Origin: an uncultured Paracoccaceae bacterium
Lineage (GTDB): Bacteria > Pseudomonadota > Alphaproteobacteria > Rhodobacterales > Rhodobacteraceae
Length of the DNA stretch: 64,000 bases
Assembly: GCA_947495795.1 (NCBI GenBank)
Contig: CANMAI010000001.1
Location: 620,001 to 684,000 of the forward strand
Direction of reading: 5' to 3'
Shown: one piece after another, positions 44,228 through 52,924 of the stretch
How positions within the stretch are numbered: position 1 is the first letter of the stretch
Layout: each line of letters opens with the position of its first letter
Notes under the pieces: model-generated
Seen by the model: only the letters and a program-made list of their open reading frames with translations
Told to the model about the DNA's origin: nothing
Databases searched by the model: none
Made by a program: the position numbers and the translations under genes

Positions 44228-45970
44228 ATGCATCGTTTATTTCATCTGGCTTTACCACTTATCGCACTGGGGCACATGGCCAGCGCCCAAGACGCGCCCA
44301 GAAATGCGGATGTGCTGTTCATTCTCGATGGCTCCGGTTCGATGTGGGGGCGGGTGAATGACGTGGAAAAGATCGTCATCGCAAAGGATGTGATGAGCGG
44401 GCTGATTGATGGTCTGCCAGATAGCGTGGATGCAGGGCTGATCACCTATGGCCACCGCGAACGCGGCTCTTGTGCGGATATTGAGGTGATCGCGACGCCC
44501 GGACAGACCGATCGCGCCGACCTGCTGGCGTCCCTTTCAGGTGTGACACCGCTGGGCAAGACACCGATTTCCGACAGCTTGCTGCGTGCAGGCGAGGTCA
44601 TGCGCCAGACTGAAGATCCGGTGTCGATTGTGCTGGTATCGGATGGGATCGAAAGTTGTGAAGGCGATCCTTGTGCAACGGCCGCGCTCTTGCGCGAACA
44701 GGACATCGATGTGCGCATTCATGTCGTGGGCTTCGATGTGGATGCAGAGGCCAAAGAACAGCTCAGCTGCATCGCCGAAGCAGGTGGCGGCGAATACTAC
44801 GACGCCAGTTCGGCGGACGCGCTGGACGAAGCGCTGGCCGATGTGAGGGTGAGCATCGTTGAAGAACCCGTCGTGGTGGAACCGGTTGTCACCCCTGTGG
44901 CGCCACAGGTCGCCAACCTATTCCGTGCCGATGATATCTTGCGCGATATCAACATCATGGTGTTCAACGCCGATACGGGCGAAGAGATTGATGTCCTGTT
45001 GCCATCCGACCCCGAATTAGAGGTCCCGGCCGGCACCTACCGTTTTGAGTTTGGCTATCCGTTTCAAAGCTGGAAGTTCATCCCCCCGCAGGTCAGCATA
45101 GAGGCGGGTAGTGACTACACCATTTCCGCCGCTGACTACGGGTTGGCCACTGTGATTTGGGGCGCTGATAATGCGCGCAATGTGGGAATTGTTGAAGATG
45201 CCACCAACAGCACGATATTGTCGCTTATGGCGTCACGCGAAAGGCTGCAGATACCACCGAGCGCCTATCGGTTTGACTTTGGCAACTTTGTCTCTCCGCC
45301 CGTTATGATAGAACCCGGTGGTGAATATACGATATCCGCCTCTGACTATGCACTGGCAACGGTGCGCTGGTATGATGACATCCGTGCTGACGTGAAAATC
45401 GTGAATGATGCGACGGGGGACGATATAGCTACGATTAGGAAGTCGAGCTCAAGCGCGCAAATCCCGCCCGGCACTTACCGTTTTGCCTTTCGTTACTTCA
45501 CATCACCACCTGTCGTGATTGAGCCCGATAGCGACTATACGGTCACCGCTGCTGACTACGGCTTGGCAACGATAAACTGGTCTGACGATATTCTAGGCGA
45601 CGTTGACGTGATTGATGATGCCTCTGGGGAAGAGATCGTGAGCCTGCGGAAATCACGATCGCAGGTGCAACTGGCGCCGGGTGACTATCGGTTTGTGTTC
45701 AGCGGCTTTGCATCACCTGCTGTTACCATCGGACCAAACAGCACTTATACGATTTCCGCCGCCGACTATGGCCTTGCCACCGTCAGCCTGGCAGAACGTG
45801 TGCGTGGTGACTTTCTGTTGCTGCAAGGTGATCAAGATCCAATCAACCTCAAGGACGGTAGAGAAAAACAGGTCCTGCCTGGCCCTTACGCCATGGTGTA
45901 TCGCGGCGAAGAGCTTGGGATCATCAACATAGATGCGGACGAAACCCGCGTCATTGAAGTATCGCAGTAG
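44228..45970 (+). CDS. Secreted VWA-domain protein with tandem 70-residue repeats
   Basis: A 580-residue exported protein. A signal peptide (residues 1-20, cut after MASA) is followed by a von Willebrand A domain (about 27-205) with an intact metal site: Asp34-x-Ser36-x-Ser38 (DGSGS), Thr112 and Asp139 (VSDG). A Val/Pro linker (211-227) leads to beta-rich repeats: a first longer one (about 232-309), three exactly 70-residue units (310-379, 380-449, 450-519) and a diverged last one (520-580). Each unit ends with an (S/T)A(A/S)DYxLATV motif and contains PPGTYRF-like strands. It heads a run of four plus-strand genes. The function is unknown; adhesion or complex assembly in the periplasm is a guess. 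Confidence 0.85.
   Translation: MHRLFHLALPLIALGHMASAQDAPRNADVLFILDGSGSMWGRVNDVEKIVIAKDVMSGLIDGLPDSVDAGLITYGHRERGSCADIEVIATPGQTDRADLLASLSGVTPLGKTPISDSLLRAGEVMRQTEDPVSIVLVSDGIESCEGDPCATAALLREQDIDVRIHVVGFDVDAEAKEQLSCIAEAGGGEYYDASSADALDEALADVRVSIVEEPVVVEPVVTPVAPQVANLFRADDILRDINIMVFNADTGEEIDVLLPSDPELEVPAGTYRFEFGYPFQSWKFIPPQVSIEAGSDYTISAADYGLATVIWGADNARNVGIVEDATNSTILSLMASRERLQIPPSAYRFDFGNFVSPPVMIEPGGEYTISASDYALATVRWYDDIRADVKIVNDATGDDIATIRKSSSSAQIPPGTYRFAFRYFTSPPVVIEPDSDYTVTAADYGLATINWSDDILGDVDVIDDASGEEIVSLRKSRSQVQLAPGDYRFVFSGFASPAVTIGPNSTYTISAADYGLATVSLAERVRGDFLLLQGDQDPINLKDGREKQVLPGPYAMVYRGEELGIINIDADETRVIEVSQ
45155..45784 (+). repeat. Three 210-base coding repeats inside the VWA gene
   Basis: Residues 310-519 of the VWA protein form three units of exactly 70 residues without insertions or deletions. 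Shared positions include D at 4, V at 10, DA(T/S) near 15, PPxxYRF near 34-40, a SP(P/A)V near 47 and YT(I/V)(S/T)AxDYxLAT at 58-69. The DNA copies are diverged, so they are old duplications or under protein-level selection rather than recent tandem repeats. Confidence 0.8.
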
Positions 45971-45996
45971 TCCGACCCTCTGCCTCGGAGGCACCT

Positions 45997-46482
45997 ATGA
46001 AGGTCGTTGAAAACACACCCGACCGCCTTTACCTGCGGGACGCACCTTGGCTCATGGGCAGTCTGCTGACCGGTGCGATTGTGCTGATGTGTTATGTCAC
46101 TTGGCAACGTTATCTTGAGGTCGGGTTTCAAGAAGCTGCTCTTATGGGGGTGTTTGCAATAGGGCTTCCCGCATTGGGTTTTGTCTTGCTTGTCAGGCGG
46201 GATGAATTGATCCTTGATCCCGCAAGGGGTGTGATGGAAATCAGGCATACAACCTTGTTCGGACATCAACGAGAAGAGGAACCGCTTGATCGGCTCGAAC
46301 AGGCGTCCACACAAACCCACCACACATCAAACGGTAACACGCGGCACCGGGGTGCGCTGATCCTGTCGGGTGACCCCAAGAAAGACATCCGAAACATATC
46401 ACCAGTATACGGCGCCGGACCGTATTCGAAGGACGCCGCCGACATCATCAATCGCAGGCTAAAGGGAAGCGTCTCTCACTGA
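45997..46482 (+). CDS. Membrane protein of unknown function (two segments)
   Basis: A 161-residue protein with two hydrophobic segments (about residues 19-36 and 46-66: LMGSLLTGAIVLMCYVTW and ALMGVFAIGLPALGFVLLV). They are followed by a soluble C-terminal part with a PH-like start (RRDELILDPARGVMEIRHTTLFG) and a His/Thr-rich stretch. A GGAGG site fits the ATG. It starts 26 bases after the VWA gene and so is probably co-expressed with it. No family was recognised. Confidence 0.75.
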   Translation: MKVVENTPDRLYLRDAPWLMGSLLTGAIVLMCYVTWQRYLEVGFQEAALMGVFAIGLPALGFVLLVRRDELILDPARGVMEIRHTTLFGHQREEEPLDRLEQASTQTHHTSNGNTRHRGALILSGDPKKDIRNISPVYGAGPYSKDAADIINRRLKGSVSH

Positions 46483-46502
46483 AGTATGTCCTGAACCTGT
46501 GG

Positions 46503-46970
46503 ATGCTGCTCTTGTCCCTCACGCTTTGGACACCGCAACCCACGCACGAACCGTTGCGTGACCTGCCACGTCTATTCGTTGGGACATCACAAGCGGCTGT
46601 GGTTGACCGATGTGAACGAGTGCAATTCAGACGATCGGGCGGTGTTGGGAGCGTCGCCACAAATAGCGTTGCAGTCTTTGACGACATCCCAATTGCGATC
46701 AGTGCCGAAGGGATAGAGGCGCATGGCTCGTACAGACTGGGCAAGGAATGGTGTGATGACCAAGTCGGTAAATCCGTCAACATATTGGTTCATCCTGATG
46801 ACCCGAAACGAAGCATGATCAACAGCTACGTGCAGCTTTGGTTGCTGCCCGTTCATCTTCTGGTGGTTTTGGTGCTTTTTGTCTTGAGCGCAGTATACCC
46901 ACCCGCATGGCGCTTTGTTTTCTTTGGATATCTGGCGTTTGTTTCGGGATCTGTCTTGTTGGAGCTTTAA
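46503..46970 (+). CDS. Membrane protein, DUF3592-like
   Basis: A 155-residue protein: an N-terminal hydrophobic segment, a soluble middle (AAVVDRCERVQFRRSGG ... KSVNILVHPDDPKRSMI) and one or two C-terminal membrane segments (LWLLPVHLLVVLVLFVLS, WRFVFFGYLAFVSGSVLLEL). The 'V-N-I-L-V-H-P-D-D-P' element recalls DUF3592 proteins, but the match is only by eye. It starts 20 bases after the preceding gene. The ribosome site is weak, so an earlier non-ATG start is possible. Confidence 0.65.
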   Translation: MLLLSLTLWTPQPTHEPLRDLPRLFVGTSQAAVVDRCERVQFRRSGGVGSVATNSVAVFDDIPIAISAEGIEAHGSYRLGKEWCDDQVGKSVNILVHPDDPKRSMINSYVQLWLLPVHLLVVLVLFVLSAVYPPAWRFVFFGYLAFVSGSVLLEL

Positions 46971-47041
46971 TTTTGACGCCGACATTAGCAACAGAAACTA
47001 CCGGCTTCTTACCCCCATTCAACTTTGACCTGGAGAGATCA

Positions 47042-48100
47042 ATGATCAGATTCGCAATCGCTCTTACCGCGCTTTGCACAGGTGCAGCAGCCAATGAACT
47101 GACCCAGGACTTTCTAGAGGCGCCGGGCATGGTCTGGGTCAGGACAGATTTTCCCGCGTTCAGCAAAGAAGGGAAAATGGACAGTCTGATCCCATATCTG
47201 CAATTTACAGATGGAGAGTTTGAAAGCGGCTTGCTGGCTGGATATCCTAGCATCTACCCAAATAGTTGCGCAGAGCCATATAACTGTGATGCACGGACGA
47301 CACGCGGAGATGTTCTAAGCGGGCCCTACACTGTGGTCGCGACCGGCATTCAGGCACAAGAAGGCACCACGCTTAGCGATTGGCAATTCGGTGAAGGTAC
47401 GCGCCATGATTGGGCGCTTGCTGCAGATGGCATGTATGGCGGTTATGCCGCGATTAGCCAGCGTGATGATCGGCTGTACCAAGAAACCGAAGCCGGCCCC
47501 CGCACCTATCTGCGTCTGCCCGAACACCTTATCCATTCAGCTTTTCACTTGGCCGAACTTGCGGACCAACCGGTCGATTTGGCCTATCAATGCAGCCTCG
47601 AACAGATCGCGGCATTAGCAGCGGCGCCAGTGGATCAGCGCACACGGACACAAAAGCAGTTCCAGGCGCTCTTGAATGTCTTGGCGGTTCAAATGCCCGC
47701 AATCCATCGGCAAGAGGTGCTGGATGGAATCCGGGGGGCTGGCGGTCTCAGCCCCGAACAAAGGACAGAGCTGGATCAATTGGATGCCGTCACATCAATG
47801 ACGGCGGGCCTTGCAACGCTCTCCGAAAGTCTACTTGTGCGGCCAGAAGGATTTTCTTTCGATCCGCCCGAGCTGCTAGAAGGGTCAGCAAGCCAAGAGG
47901 CAATTGATCAGGTCAATATGATGATGCCGTTGATGGTCATAAGTCGCGCGCCTGACCCAATCGCTGCACAGGCGCTTTTTGACGAATTGATGCCAGATAT
48001 GATTGCCGCAGCCCCGCTCGCAGCAAAAACTTCACATGCGGTTCTTCTTGATGAGGAAGGGTCAGCGATGAGCACCGTGGTATGCTCAAAGGCAGGATAA
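47042..48100 (+). CDS. Secreted protein of unknown function
   Basis: A 352-residue protein with a short signal peptide (MIRFAIALTALCTGAAA) and a GGAGAG ribosome site. The mature part has an N-terminal beta-rich half with paired cysteines (NSCAEPYNCDA), and a helical C-terminal half (VDQRTRTQKQFQALLNVLAVQMPAIHRQEVLDGI ... SPEQRTELDQL). It ends with a Cys. The family is unknown. It closes the four-gene run headed by the VWA protein, 71 bases after its neighbour. Confidence 0.72.
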   Translation: MIRFAIALTALCTGAAANELTQDFLEAPGMVWVRTDFPAFSKEGKMDSLIPYLQFTDGEFESGLLAGYPSIYPNSCAEPYNCDARTTRGDVLSGPYTVVATGIQAQEGTTLSDWQFGEGTRHDWALAADGMYGGYAAISQRDDRLYQETEAGPRTYLRLPEHLIHSAFHLAELADQPVDLAYQCSLEQIAALAAAPVDQRTRTQKQFQALLNVLAVQMPAIHRQEVLDGIRGAGGLSPEQRTELDQLDAVTSMTAGLATLSESLLVRPEGFSFDPPELLEGSASQEAIDQVNMMMPLMVISRAPDPIAAQALFDELMPDMIAAAPLAAKTSHAVLLDEEGSAMSTVVCSKAG

Positions 48101-48570
48101 CAACAAAGGTGCAAATTGGCGTTAACGCCGGAGGCCGTATAGCCAGCATTTTGCAAAGGTTAGTCCGCGACGCGTGAATTCAATGCCTGATATAGGCTGC
48201 GGGCCACATCAATGGCGGTTTCTCCCGCTGCACGGCGGCACTGTCTTTTCACTCATGCCATACTTTCGCGCTGCGCGCGCGCAGCGGGGAATGACAATGA
48301 CAGAGTCGGGCTCTCTCAGGACCTTAGCCGCAAACTGCGCCAAGCTCCGGCTTTCCACTTTGGGTCAGATCCGTGACATAAAGGTCAAAGTCATCTGACG
48401 TTCCACAATTATCAGCCCAATGCCCTGCGGCACCGGCCAAGGATATGTGACAATTCAAACAGACCCACCAACACCGCCTGCTAAGTGAGGGACCGTTGGC
48501 AGCACATTCATTTTATGCCAGTGATCACGTCGGTTTCAAAGTACATGGCCCAGGGAGCCAAGGGTAGAGT
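48101..48570. other. 470-base stretch without a supported gene
   Basis: It contains an 18-base perfect palindrome, CGCTGCGCGCGCGCAGCG (48269-48286), which could form a hairpin, but no T-run follows. An open frame at 48174-48398 has no ribosome site or family-like content. It may be decayed coding sequence at the end of the accessory region. Confidence 0.4.
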
Positions 48571-49638
48571 ATGCGTAACGTGTCTTTCGGTCGTTCAATC
48601 GTCTTTCTGCTCGCAGGTCTCGCTCTTCTGGCACTCGGCAATTACCACATGTCGACGCTTGGCACACCGCCACCCGGCAGCGCCCCGGCATTCCCCTATC
48701 TCGATCATTGGAAGCTTGCGCAGTATCACTTCAACTATGCGGATTTCGGCTTTATCAAACGCGCCTTTCTCGGCACGTTCTACAATTTCGATCCAATCGC
48801 CGCCGCGACGCCTGCGCTTGTTCTCGCCGCAACGATCCCCGCGCTGGCTCTGGCAGCCACTCTCGCCATCCTCCTGTCCCGGCTGGAGAACCGCACGCTT
48901 GCCGTGGCCCTTCTTCTCTCTCCGGCTGTTTTTCTCAACATCGGGCTGGATCTCGGGCGCTTCGATCAGATCAATTACCTTATTCTCCTTGCCGTCACTC
49001 TCAGCCCCATGCGCTGGATGATCCTCTTTCTGCCACTCACCATTCTCATCCACGAGGCGGCACTTTTCATTCATGTGCCCCTTGCCGTGACGCTCCACGT
49101 ACAACGCCACGGCATCACACCAGCCGTTGTTGCAGCCTCAGCCCTTACAATCGCCACAACGGCGGCCGTGCTTTTCCTCTCCGTCAAGCCCGACATGGCG
49201 GCGCTGGAGGCCACATACATGACGGCAGCGGAAGACTCGCTGCCCGTTCTCAACTCAGATCTGATCGAGAATATGAAACTCGCCTATTGGCGCATGCGGG
49301 GGCTGGAACTTGTCCCTTTTGTTCTCATTGGCCTGGCGGCCCTTCACATCCTCCTCCTCATCCGCATCGCAGCCCGCTATGTCGGCCTCAATCTCCTTGG
49401 TGTGCTGCTGATCCTCGCGGCCCTCGCGCCACTCGCTCTCTCTGTCATCGGTCTCGATTTTCCCCGCTGGTGTGCTCTCGCATCGATCAACCTGATCCTC
49501 GTGATCCTGCTCGCCCGGCAAAGGCCACAACCGCTGGCACCCGCATGGTCCTACGCCGTCGCTGCCTTCGCGATCCTCGGGCCGATGGGTATCTTCATCC
49601 CGTTTCCGCTCATCCACAGCACACTTGGCCTTGGCTGA
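48571..49638 (+). CDS. Polytopic membrane protein of unknown family
   Basis: A 355-residue protein with about ten hydrophobic segments. A conserved-looking periplasmic or cytoplasmic loop, HWKLAQYHFNYADFGFIKRAFLGTF, lies after the first segment, and GLDLGRFDQINY after the fourth. The general plan (acidic/aromatic first loop, many short segments) resembles polysaccharide polymerases or GT-C glycosyltransferases, but no definite family motif was found. AAGGGTAGAG precedes the ATG. It is transcribed alone. Confidence 0.7.
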   Translation: MRNVSFGRSIVFLLAGLALLALGNYHMSTLGTPPPGSAPAFPYLDHWKLAQYHFNYADFGFIKRAFLGTFYNFDPIAAATPALVLAATIPALALAATLAILLSRLENRTLAVALLLSPAVFLNIGLDLGRFDQINYLILLAVTLSPMRWMILFLPLTILIHEAALFIHVPLAVTLHVQRHGITPAVVAASALTIATTAAVLFLSVKPDMAALEATYMTAAEDSLPVLNSDLIENMKLAYWRMRGLELVPFVLIGLAALHILLLIRIAARYVGLNLLGVLLILAALAPLALSVIGLDFPRWCALASINLILVILLARQRPQPLAPAWSYAVAAFAILGPMGIFIPFPLIHSTLGLG

Positions 49639-49760
49639 TCTGCCTGCGGCGTGAGCAGAAGCGCGCGGCCAATCACCCGCGTCTATCACATTGCAGTAAG
49701 CGCCCTTGCCCTGCACCAATCGCCTGATATACCGGCGATTGGCACTTTGGGGGAAACAAA

Positions 49761-50672
49761 ATGGATCGTTTGAGTGAGATGGAGGCATTTGTCTCCGTGG
49801 TGGATCAGGGTGGCTTTACGGATGCGGCCCGTAAGATGGGCGTCTCGAAATCTGCCGTCTCCAAGCATGTTTCCGCGCTGGAGGCACGTCTCGGCGCTCG
49901 CTTGCTCAACCGTACCACGCGCCGCGTCAGCCCCACGGAAATCGGCCTCGCCTATTACGATCGTGCCACCACCGTTCTTTCGGGTGCATCAGAGGCTGAC
50001 GAGATGGTCAACGCCATGCAGGATGCCCCGCGCGGTGCGCTCCGCGTTTCGGTGCCCGTCAGCTTCGGTATCAGTCAGGTCTCTACACGTGTCGGGAAGT
50101 TCCTCTCAGAATATCCGGATATTTCGCTGAATCTCGTACTTGATGATCGCTTTGTGGAACTGGTAGCCGAAGGCTTCGATATGGCGATCCGTATCGGCCA
50201 CCTGGAAGACAGCACGCTGCGCGCGCGCAAACTTGCCGAAAGCCGGGCCATGATGGTGGCGGCACCGCAATATCTGAAGGCACAGGGGGCGCCGCAGCGG
50301 CTGGATGATCTCTCGGAGCATCTTCTTTTGCACTACTCTAATCTCTCCACCGGCAACTTCTGGCGTCTGCACACGAATGCCGGAGAGGAGCGCCATATCC
50401 GCGTCGGTGGCAGACTGACCGCAAACAACGGGGAATCGCTCTTCAAAGCTGCCGAAAGCGGCCTCGGCATTGCGCTTCTGCCCAGCTTCATCCTGGGCGA
50501 AAGCGTGAATGACGGGCGGTTGGTTGAAGTTTTGCCCGATCTGCAGAAGCAGAACCTCGGCATCTACGCCGTCTACCCACCCGGCCGCTTCGTGCAGCCA
50601 AAACTCCGCGCTTTCATCGACTTTCTCGCTCAGTCCTTCAAGGGGATCGGCCCGGATGACTGGCAGAGCTAG
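49761..50672 (+). CDS. LysR-family transcriptional regulator
   Basis: A 303-residue regulator with the standard N-terminal helix-turn-helix (MEAFVSVVDQGGFTDAARKMGVSKSAVSKHVSALEARLGARLLNRTTR) and an effector-binding domain (GALRVSVPVSFG, GFDMAIRIGHLEDSTL). It is of the CrgA/AaeR-like branch often fused to nothing else. No divergent target gene is adjacent. A similar LysR gene follows 200 bases downstream on the same strand. Confidence 0.9.
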   Translation: MDRLSEMEAFVSVVDQGGFTDAARKMGVSKSAVSKHVSALEARLGARLLNRTTRRVSPTEIGLAYYDRATTVLSGASEADEMVNAMQDAPRGALRVSVPVSFGISQVSTRVGKFLSEYPDISLNLVLDDRFVELVAEGFDMAIRIGHLEDSTLRARKLAESRAMMVAAPQYLKAQGAPQRLDDLSEHLLLHYSNLSTGNFWRLHTNAGEERHIRVGGRLTANNGESLFKAAESGLGIALLPSFILGESVNDGRLVEVLPDLQKQNLGIYAVYPPGRFVQPKLRAFIDFLAQSFKGIGPDDWQS

Positions 50673-50871
50673 GATCGAGCCGGCCGTCGTTTTGCGCGGA
50701 ATTTAGGCAGGCTCAGCTGTAGCTCAGCGCTATATCGCTCAATCTCCGCACATTCTTAATGGTTTCGCCCGAATGGAGTGACACGGGCGCGACGCGTTCC
50801 TATATTGCAGTGCAACACAAATTCCCCCCGGCGCAGGAAACTGCGTTTTGCGTTACCGAAAGGGCACCCAT

Positions 50872-51798
50872 ATGGAGCTGCCATCTCAAATGCTGCTGTT
50901 TGCCAAGGTCGTGGAAGGCGGAAGCTTTTCTGCTGCCGCCCGTATGCTCGGCCATGCACCATCTTCCGTCAGCAAGCAGATTGCCGGGCTGGAGGACAGG
51001 CTCGGCCTTCGCCTTCTCACCCGCACGCAAACCGGCATCCTTCTCACCGAGGAAGGCCGCATCTTTCACGAGCGGTGCCGCGATCTTGCCGGCACTCTGG
51101 CCGAAACCGAGGCGCAGTTCGCCACGATGAGCGGGCATCCTTCGGGCCTTCTCCGGGTCAGCTCCACTGTGGCTTTCTGCAAGCTCAAGCTTTTGCCGAA
51201 ACTGCCGAAATTCATGGCGAGCTATCCCGATATCGAGATTTCGCTTCAGCTTTCGGATCACATAATAGATCTCAGCCAGGATCAGGTGGATGTGGGCCTT
51301 CGCTTTTCCGAGCAGATCGAGGATCCTTCTGCAATAGCCCGCAAGATCGGCAGCAGCGCCCGCGTGATCTGCGCCACGCCGGAGTATATCAAGCGCAACG
51401 GCACACCCTCGGCGCCCGAGGATCTGGAGCATCACAACTGCCTCCTCCTCGCCTCCGCCCGTGCCAAGAACACATGGAGGCTTGAGGGGCCGAACGGCGC
51501 GGAAACCGTGCAGGTGGGTGGCAATTTCGAGACGGACAGCGCAGATGCCATCTATCATGCAACCCGCGCGGGCCTCGGCATTGCCCGGCTTTCCACGTAT
51601 CTCGTAGGCGATGATCTGGTGCGGGGTCGCCTTGTCCGCCTCTTGCCGGACTATTCGCTTCCGGGCTCTGATCTGATGGCGATTTTCCGGGAGCGGCGCA
51701 ATCTCTCTCCCAAAACCCGCGCTTTCCTCGATTTCCTGATTGCAGAGTTCGGCGGAGCCGAAACATGGCAGCGACCTGCATTGGATAAGACCGGCTAA
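50872..51798 (+). CDS. LysR-family transcriptional regulator
   Basis: A 308-residue regulator related to the preceding one: helix-turn-helix LLFAKVVEGGSFSAAARMLGHAPSSVSKQIAGLEDRLGLRLLTRT, then an effector domain (GLLRVSSTVAFCKLKLLPKL). The start is chosen for AAAGGG nine bases upstream; the frame is open further upstream. An isolated hairpin and a candidate small RNA follow it. Confidence 0.9.
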   Translation: MELPSQMLLFAKVVEGGSFSAAARMLGHAPSSVSKQIAGLEDRLGLRLLTRTQTGILLTEEGRIFHERCRDLAGTLAETEAQFATMSGHPSGLLRVSSTVAFCKLKLLPKLPKFMASYPDIEISLQLSDHIIDLSQDQVDVGLRFSEQIEDPSAIARKIGSSARVICATPEYIKRNGTPSAPEDLEHHNCLLLASARAKNTWRLEGPNGAETVQVGGNFETDSADAIYHATRAGLGIARLSTYLVGDDLVRGRLVRLLPDYSLPGSDLMAIFRERRNLSPKTRAFLDFLIAEFGGAETWQRPALDKTG

Positions 51799-51808
51799 GC
51801 GATTTACC

Positions 51809-51840
51809 CGGTTTTGATGCTGAAAAAAGCATCAAAACCG
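51809..51840. terminator. Perfect 12-bp hairpin after the LysR gene
   Basis: CGGTTTTGATGC and GCATCAAAACCG pair perfectly around the loop TGAAAAAA, 11 bases after the LysR stop. The stem is AT-rich in the middle, and no T-run follows on the plus strand. It may be a terminator-like or stability hairpin at the end of the LysR mRNA. Confidence 0.6.
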
Positions 51841-51911
51841 CCGCTTTGCCTCAGAGGCACACCACCTGTTCCGAAACCGCTATGGATACCCGCCTGTCCC
51901 CGATGGTAAGT

Positions 51912-52000
51912 TAAGGATGACCTTGTTCCCAAGGTCATTGCCCGGAGACGGGCATTTCCTCCCTAGACTTGGGCCACGCGATGAGCGTGGCCCCTTTTTA
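51912..52000 (+). ncRNA. Candidate small RNA with three hairpins and a CCUCCC loop
   Basis: Three perfect hairpins stand in tight series: ATGACCTTG-TTCC-CAAGGTCAT (51917-51938), TGCCCG-GAGA-CGGGCA (51939-51954, tetraloop of GNRA type), and GGGCCACGC-GATGA-GCGTGGCCC (51971-51993) followed by CTTTTTATT. The stretch between the second and third hairpin, TTTCCTCCCTAG, is unpaired and could bind ribosome sites (anti-Shine-Dalgarno). The 5' end is not defined; a start between about 51890 and 51916 is likely. It lies between the ends of a LysR gene and a convergent OmpA-type gene. Confidence 0.7.
51971..51999 (+). terminator. Intrinsic terminator of the candidate small RNA
   Basis: A 9-bp GC-rich perfect stem (GGGCCACGC/GCGTGGCCC) with a five-base loop is followed on the plus strand by CTTTTTATT. 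On the minus strand no U-run follows the hairpin, so it acts for plus-strand transcripts. It overlaps the last bases of the convergent OmpA-domain gene. Confidence 0.85.
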
Positions 52001-52924
52001 TTGGCTTCTTGGCAGCGAAACGATCTCCACACGGCGGTTTCGGGCCCGAGCCTCCTCATCCAGGTTAGCCTCCAGCGGTGTCAGAAACCCGGCTCCCTCA
52101 GCCCGCAATCGTGCCTGATCCACACCAAAACCCGATACAAGCGCTGCTCTCACGGCCTCTGCCCGGGCCCGCGATACGCGGATATTCGCTTCCAGAGAGC
52201 CGCTATTGTCCGAATGCCCGACAAGCAGCAGCGAAAGCCCCGGATCCTTCTCCAAAAGGGACGCCACTGCCGCCAGGGCTGCTTCACTTCCCTCGGCAAG
52301 CGCGGTTCGCCCGGCTTCGAACGCGATACCGCTCAACACTGCGCGTCCGTCCCGCCCAAGGGCTGCCTCCAATCCTTCGAGATCTGCCGCCAGAGGCACG
52401 CGGGGTGGCGCCTCAAGTGCGGGGATATCGCCCGATGCAGGCGTAATCTCGGCCAGTTGAACGAAGCCGCTATCCTCATCCCTGCTTACCAGAAGCCCGA
52501 TATGGTGGCCCGGATCGTCCCGCGCGACAGCACTCAGATAATGGAAATCCCCCAGATCCACCTCCATCTCCGGCGGTGGCAGCACGCGCGCCCTGAAGAC
52601 GAAATCATAACCACCGCACAGCTTGTCTGCACAATCATGCAGCACACGAAAACCCAGCTCCGGCATCTGTGCCCGCAGCGCCTGAAAAAGCGGCAATCCA
52701 GCCCGACCTTCCAACGGTACGCGCCATGCCCGCAATACAAGCTGCCCCTCAAGCATCAGGCCCGGTTGAAAATCGGGCGTGAACCGCGCTGTCGGCAAAA
52801 GATGCCGCGCCTGCGGTTCCACAATCCGCGCTGTCTCACGCGCCCCGGCTGGCAGCAGCAGCACCGTCTCGGCCCGCAAAGGCAAAGCCAGCAAGCAAAG
52901 CAGGAGTGTGGCCCGGAAAATCAC
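51998..52924 (-). CDS. OmpA-domain periplasmic protein
   Basis: A 308-residue protein with signal peptide (MIFRATLLLCLLALPLRA), an N-terminal domain of unknown type (about 20-190), and a C-terminal OmpA-like peptidoglycan-binding domain (about 195-305: LLVGHSDNSGSLEANIRVSRARAEAVRAALVSGFGVDQARLRAEGAGFLTPLEAN). The Asp/Arg pair that grips diaminopimelate (NSGS...SRARAEAV) is preserved in outline. It would tether an envelope component to the cell wall. Its start overlaps the stop of the AhpD-like gene by 4 bases. Confidence 0.85.
   Translation of the reverse strand: MIFRATLLLCLLALPLRAETVLLLPAGARETARIVEPQARHLLPTARFTPDFQPGLMLEGQLVLRAWRVPLEGRAGLPLFQALRAQMPELGFRVLHDCADKLCGGYDFVFRARVLPPPEMEVDLGDFHYLSAVARDDPGHHIGLLVSRDEDSGFVQLAEITPASGDIPALEAPPRVPLAADLEGLEAALGRDGRAVLSGIAFEAGRTALAEGSEAALAAVASLLEKDPGLSLLLVGHSDNSGSLEANIRVSRARAEAVRAALVSGFGVDQARLRAEGAGFLTPLEANLDEEARARNRRVEIVSLPRSQ

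Noticed and set aside
48174-48398. 74-codon plus-strand open frame after the accessory region
   Set aside because: No ribosome site, no family resemblance, contains the GC palindrome.
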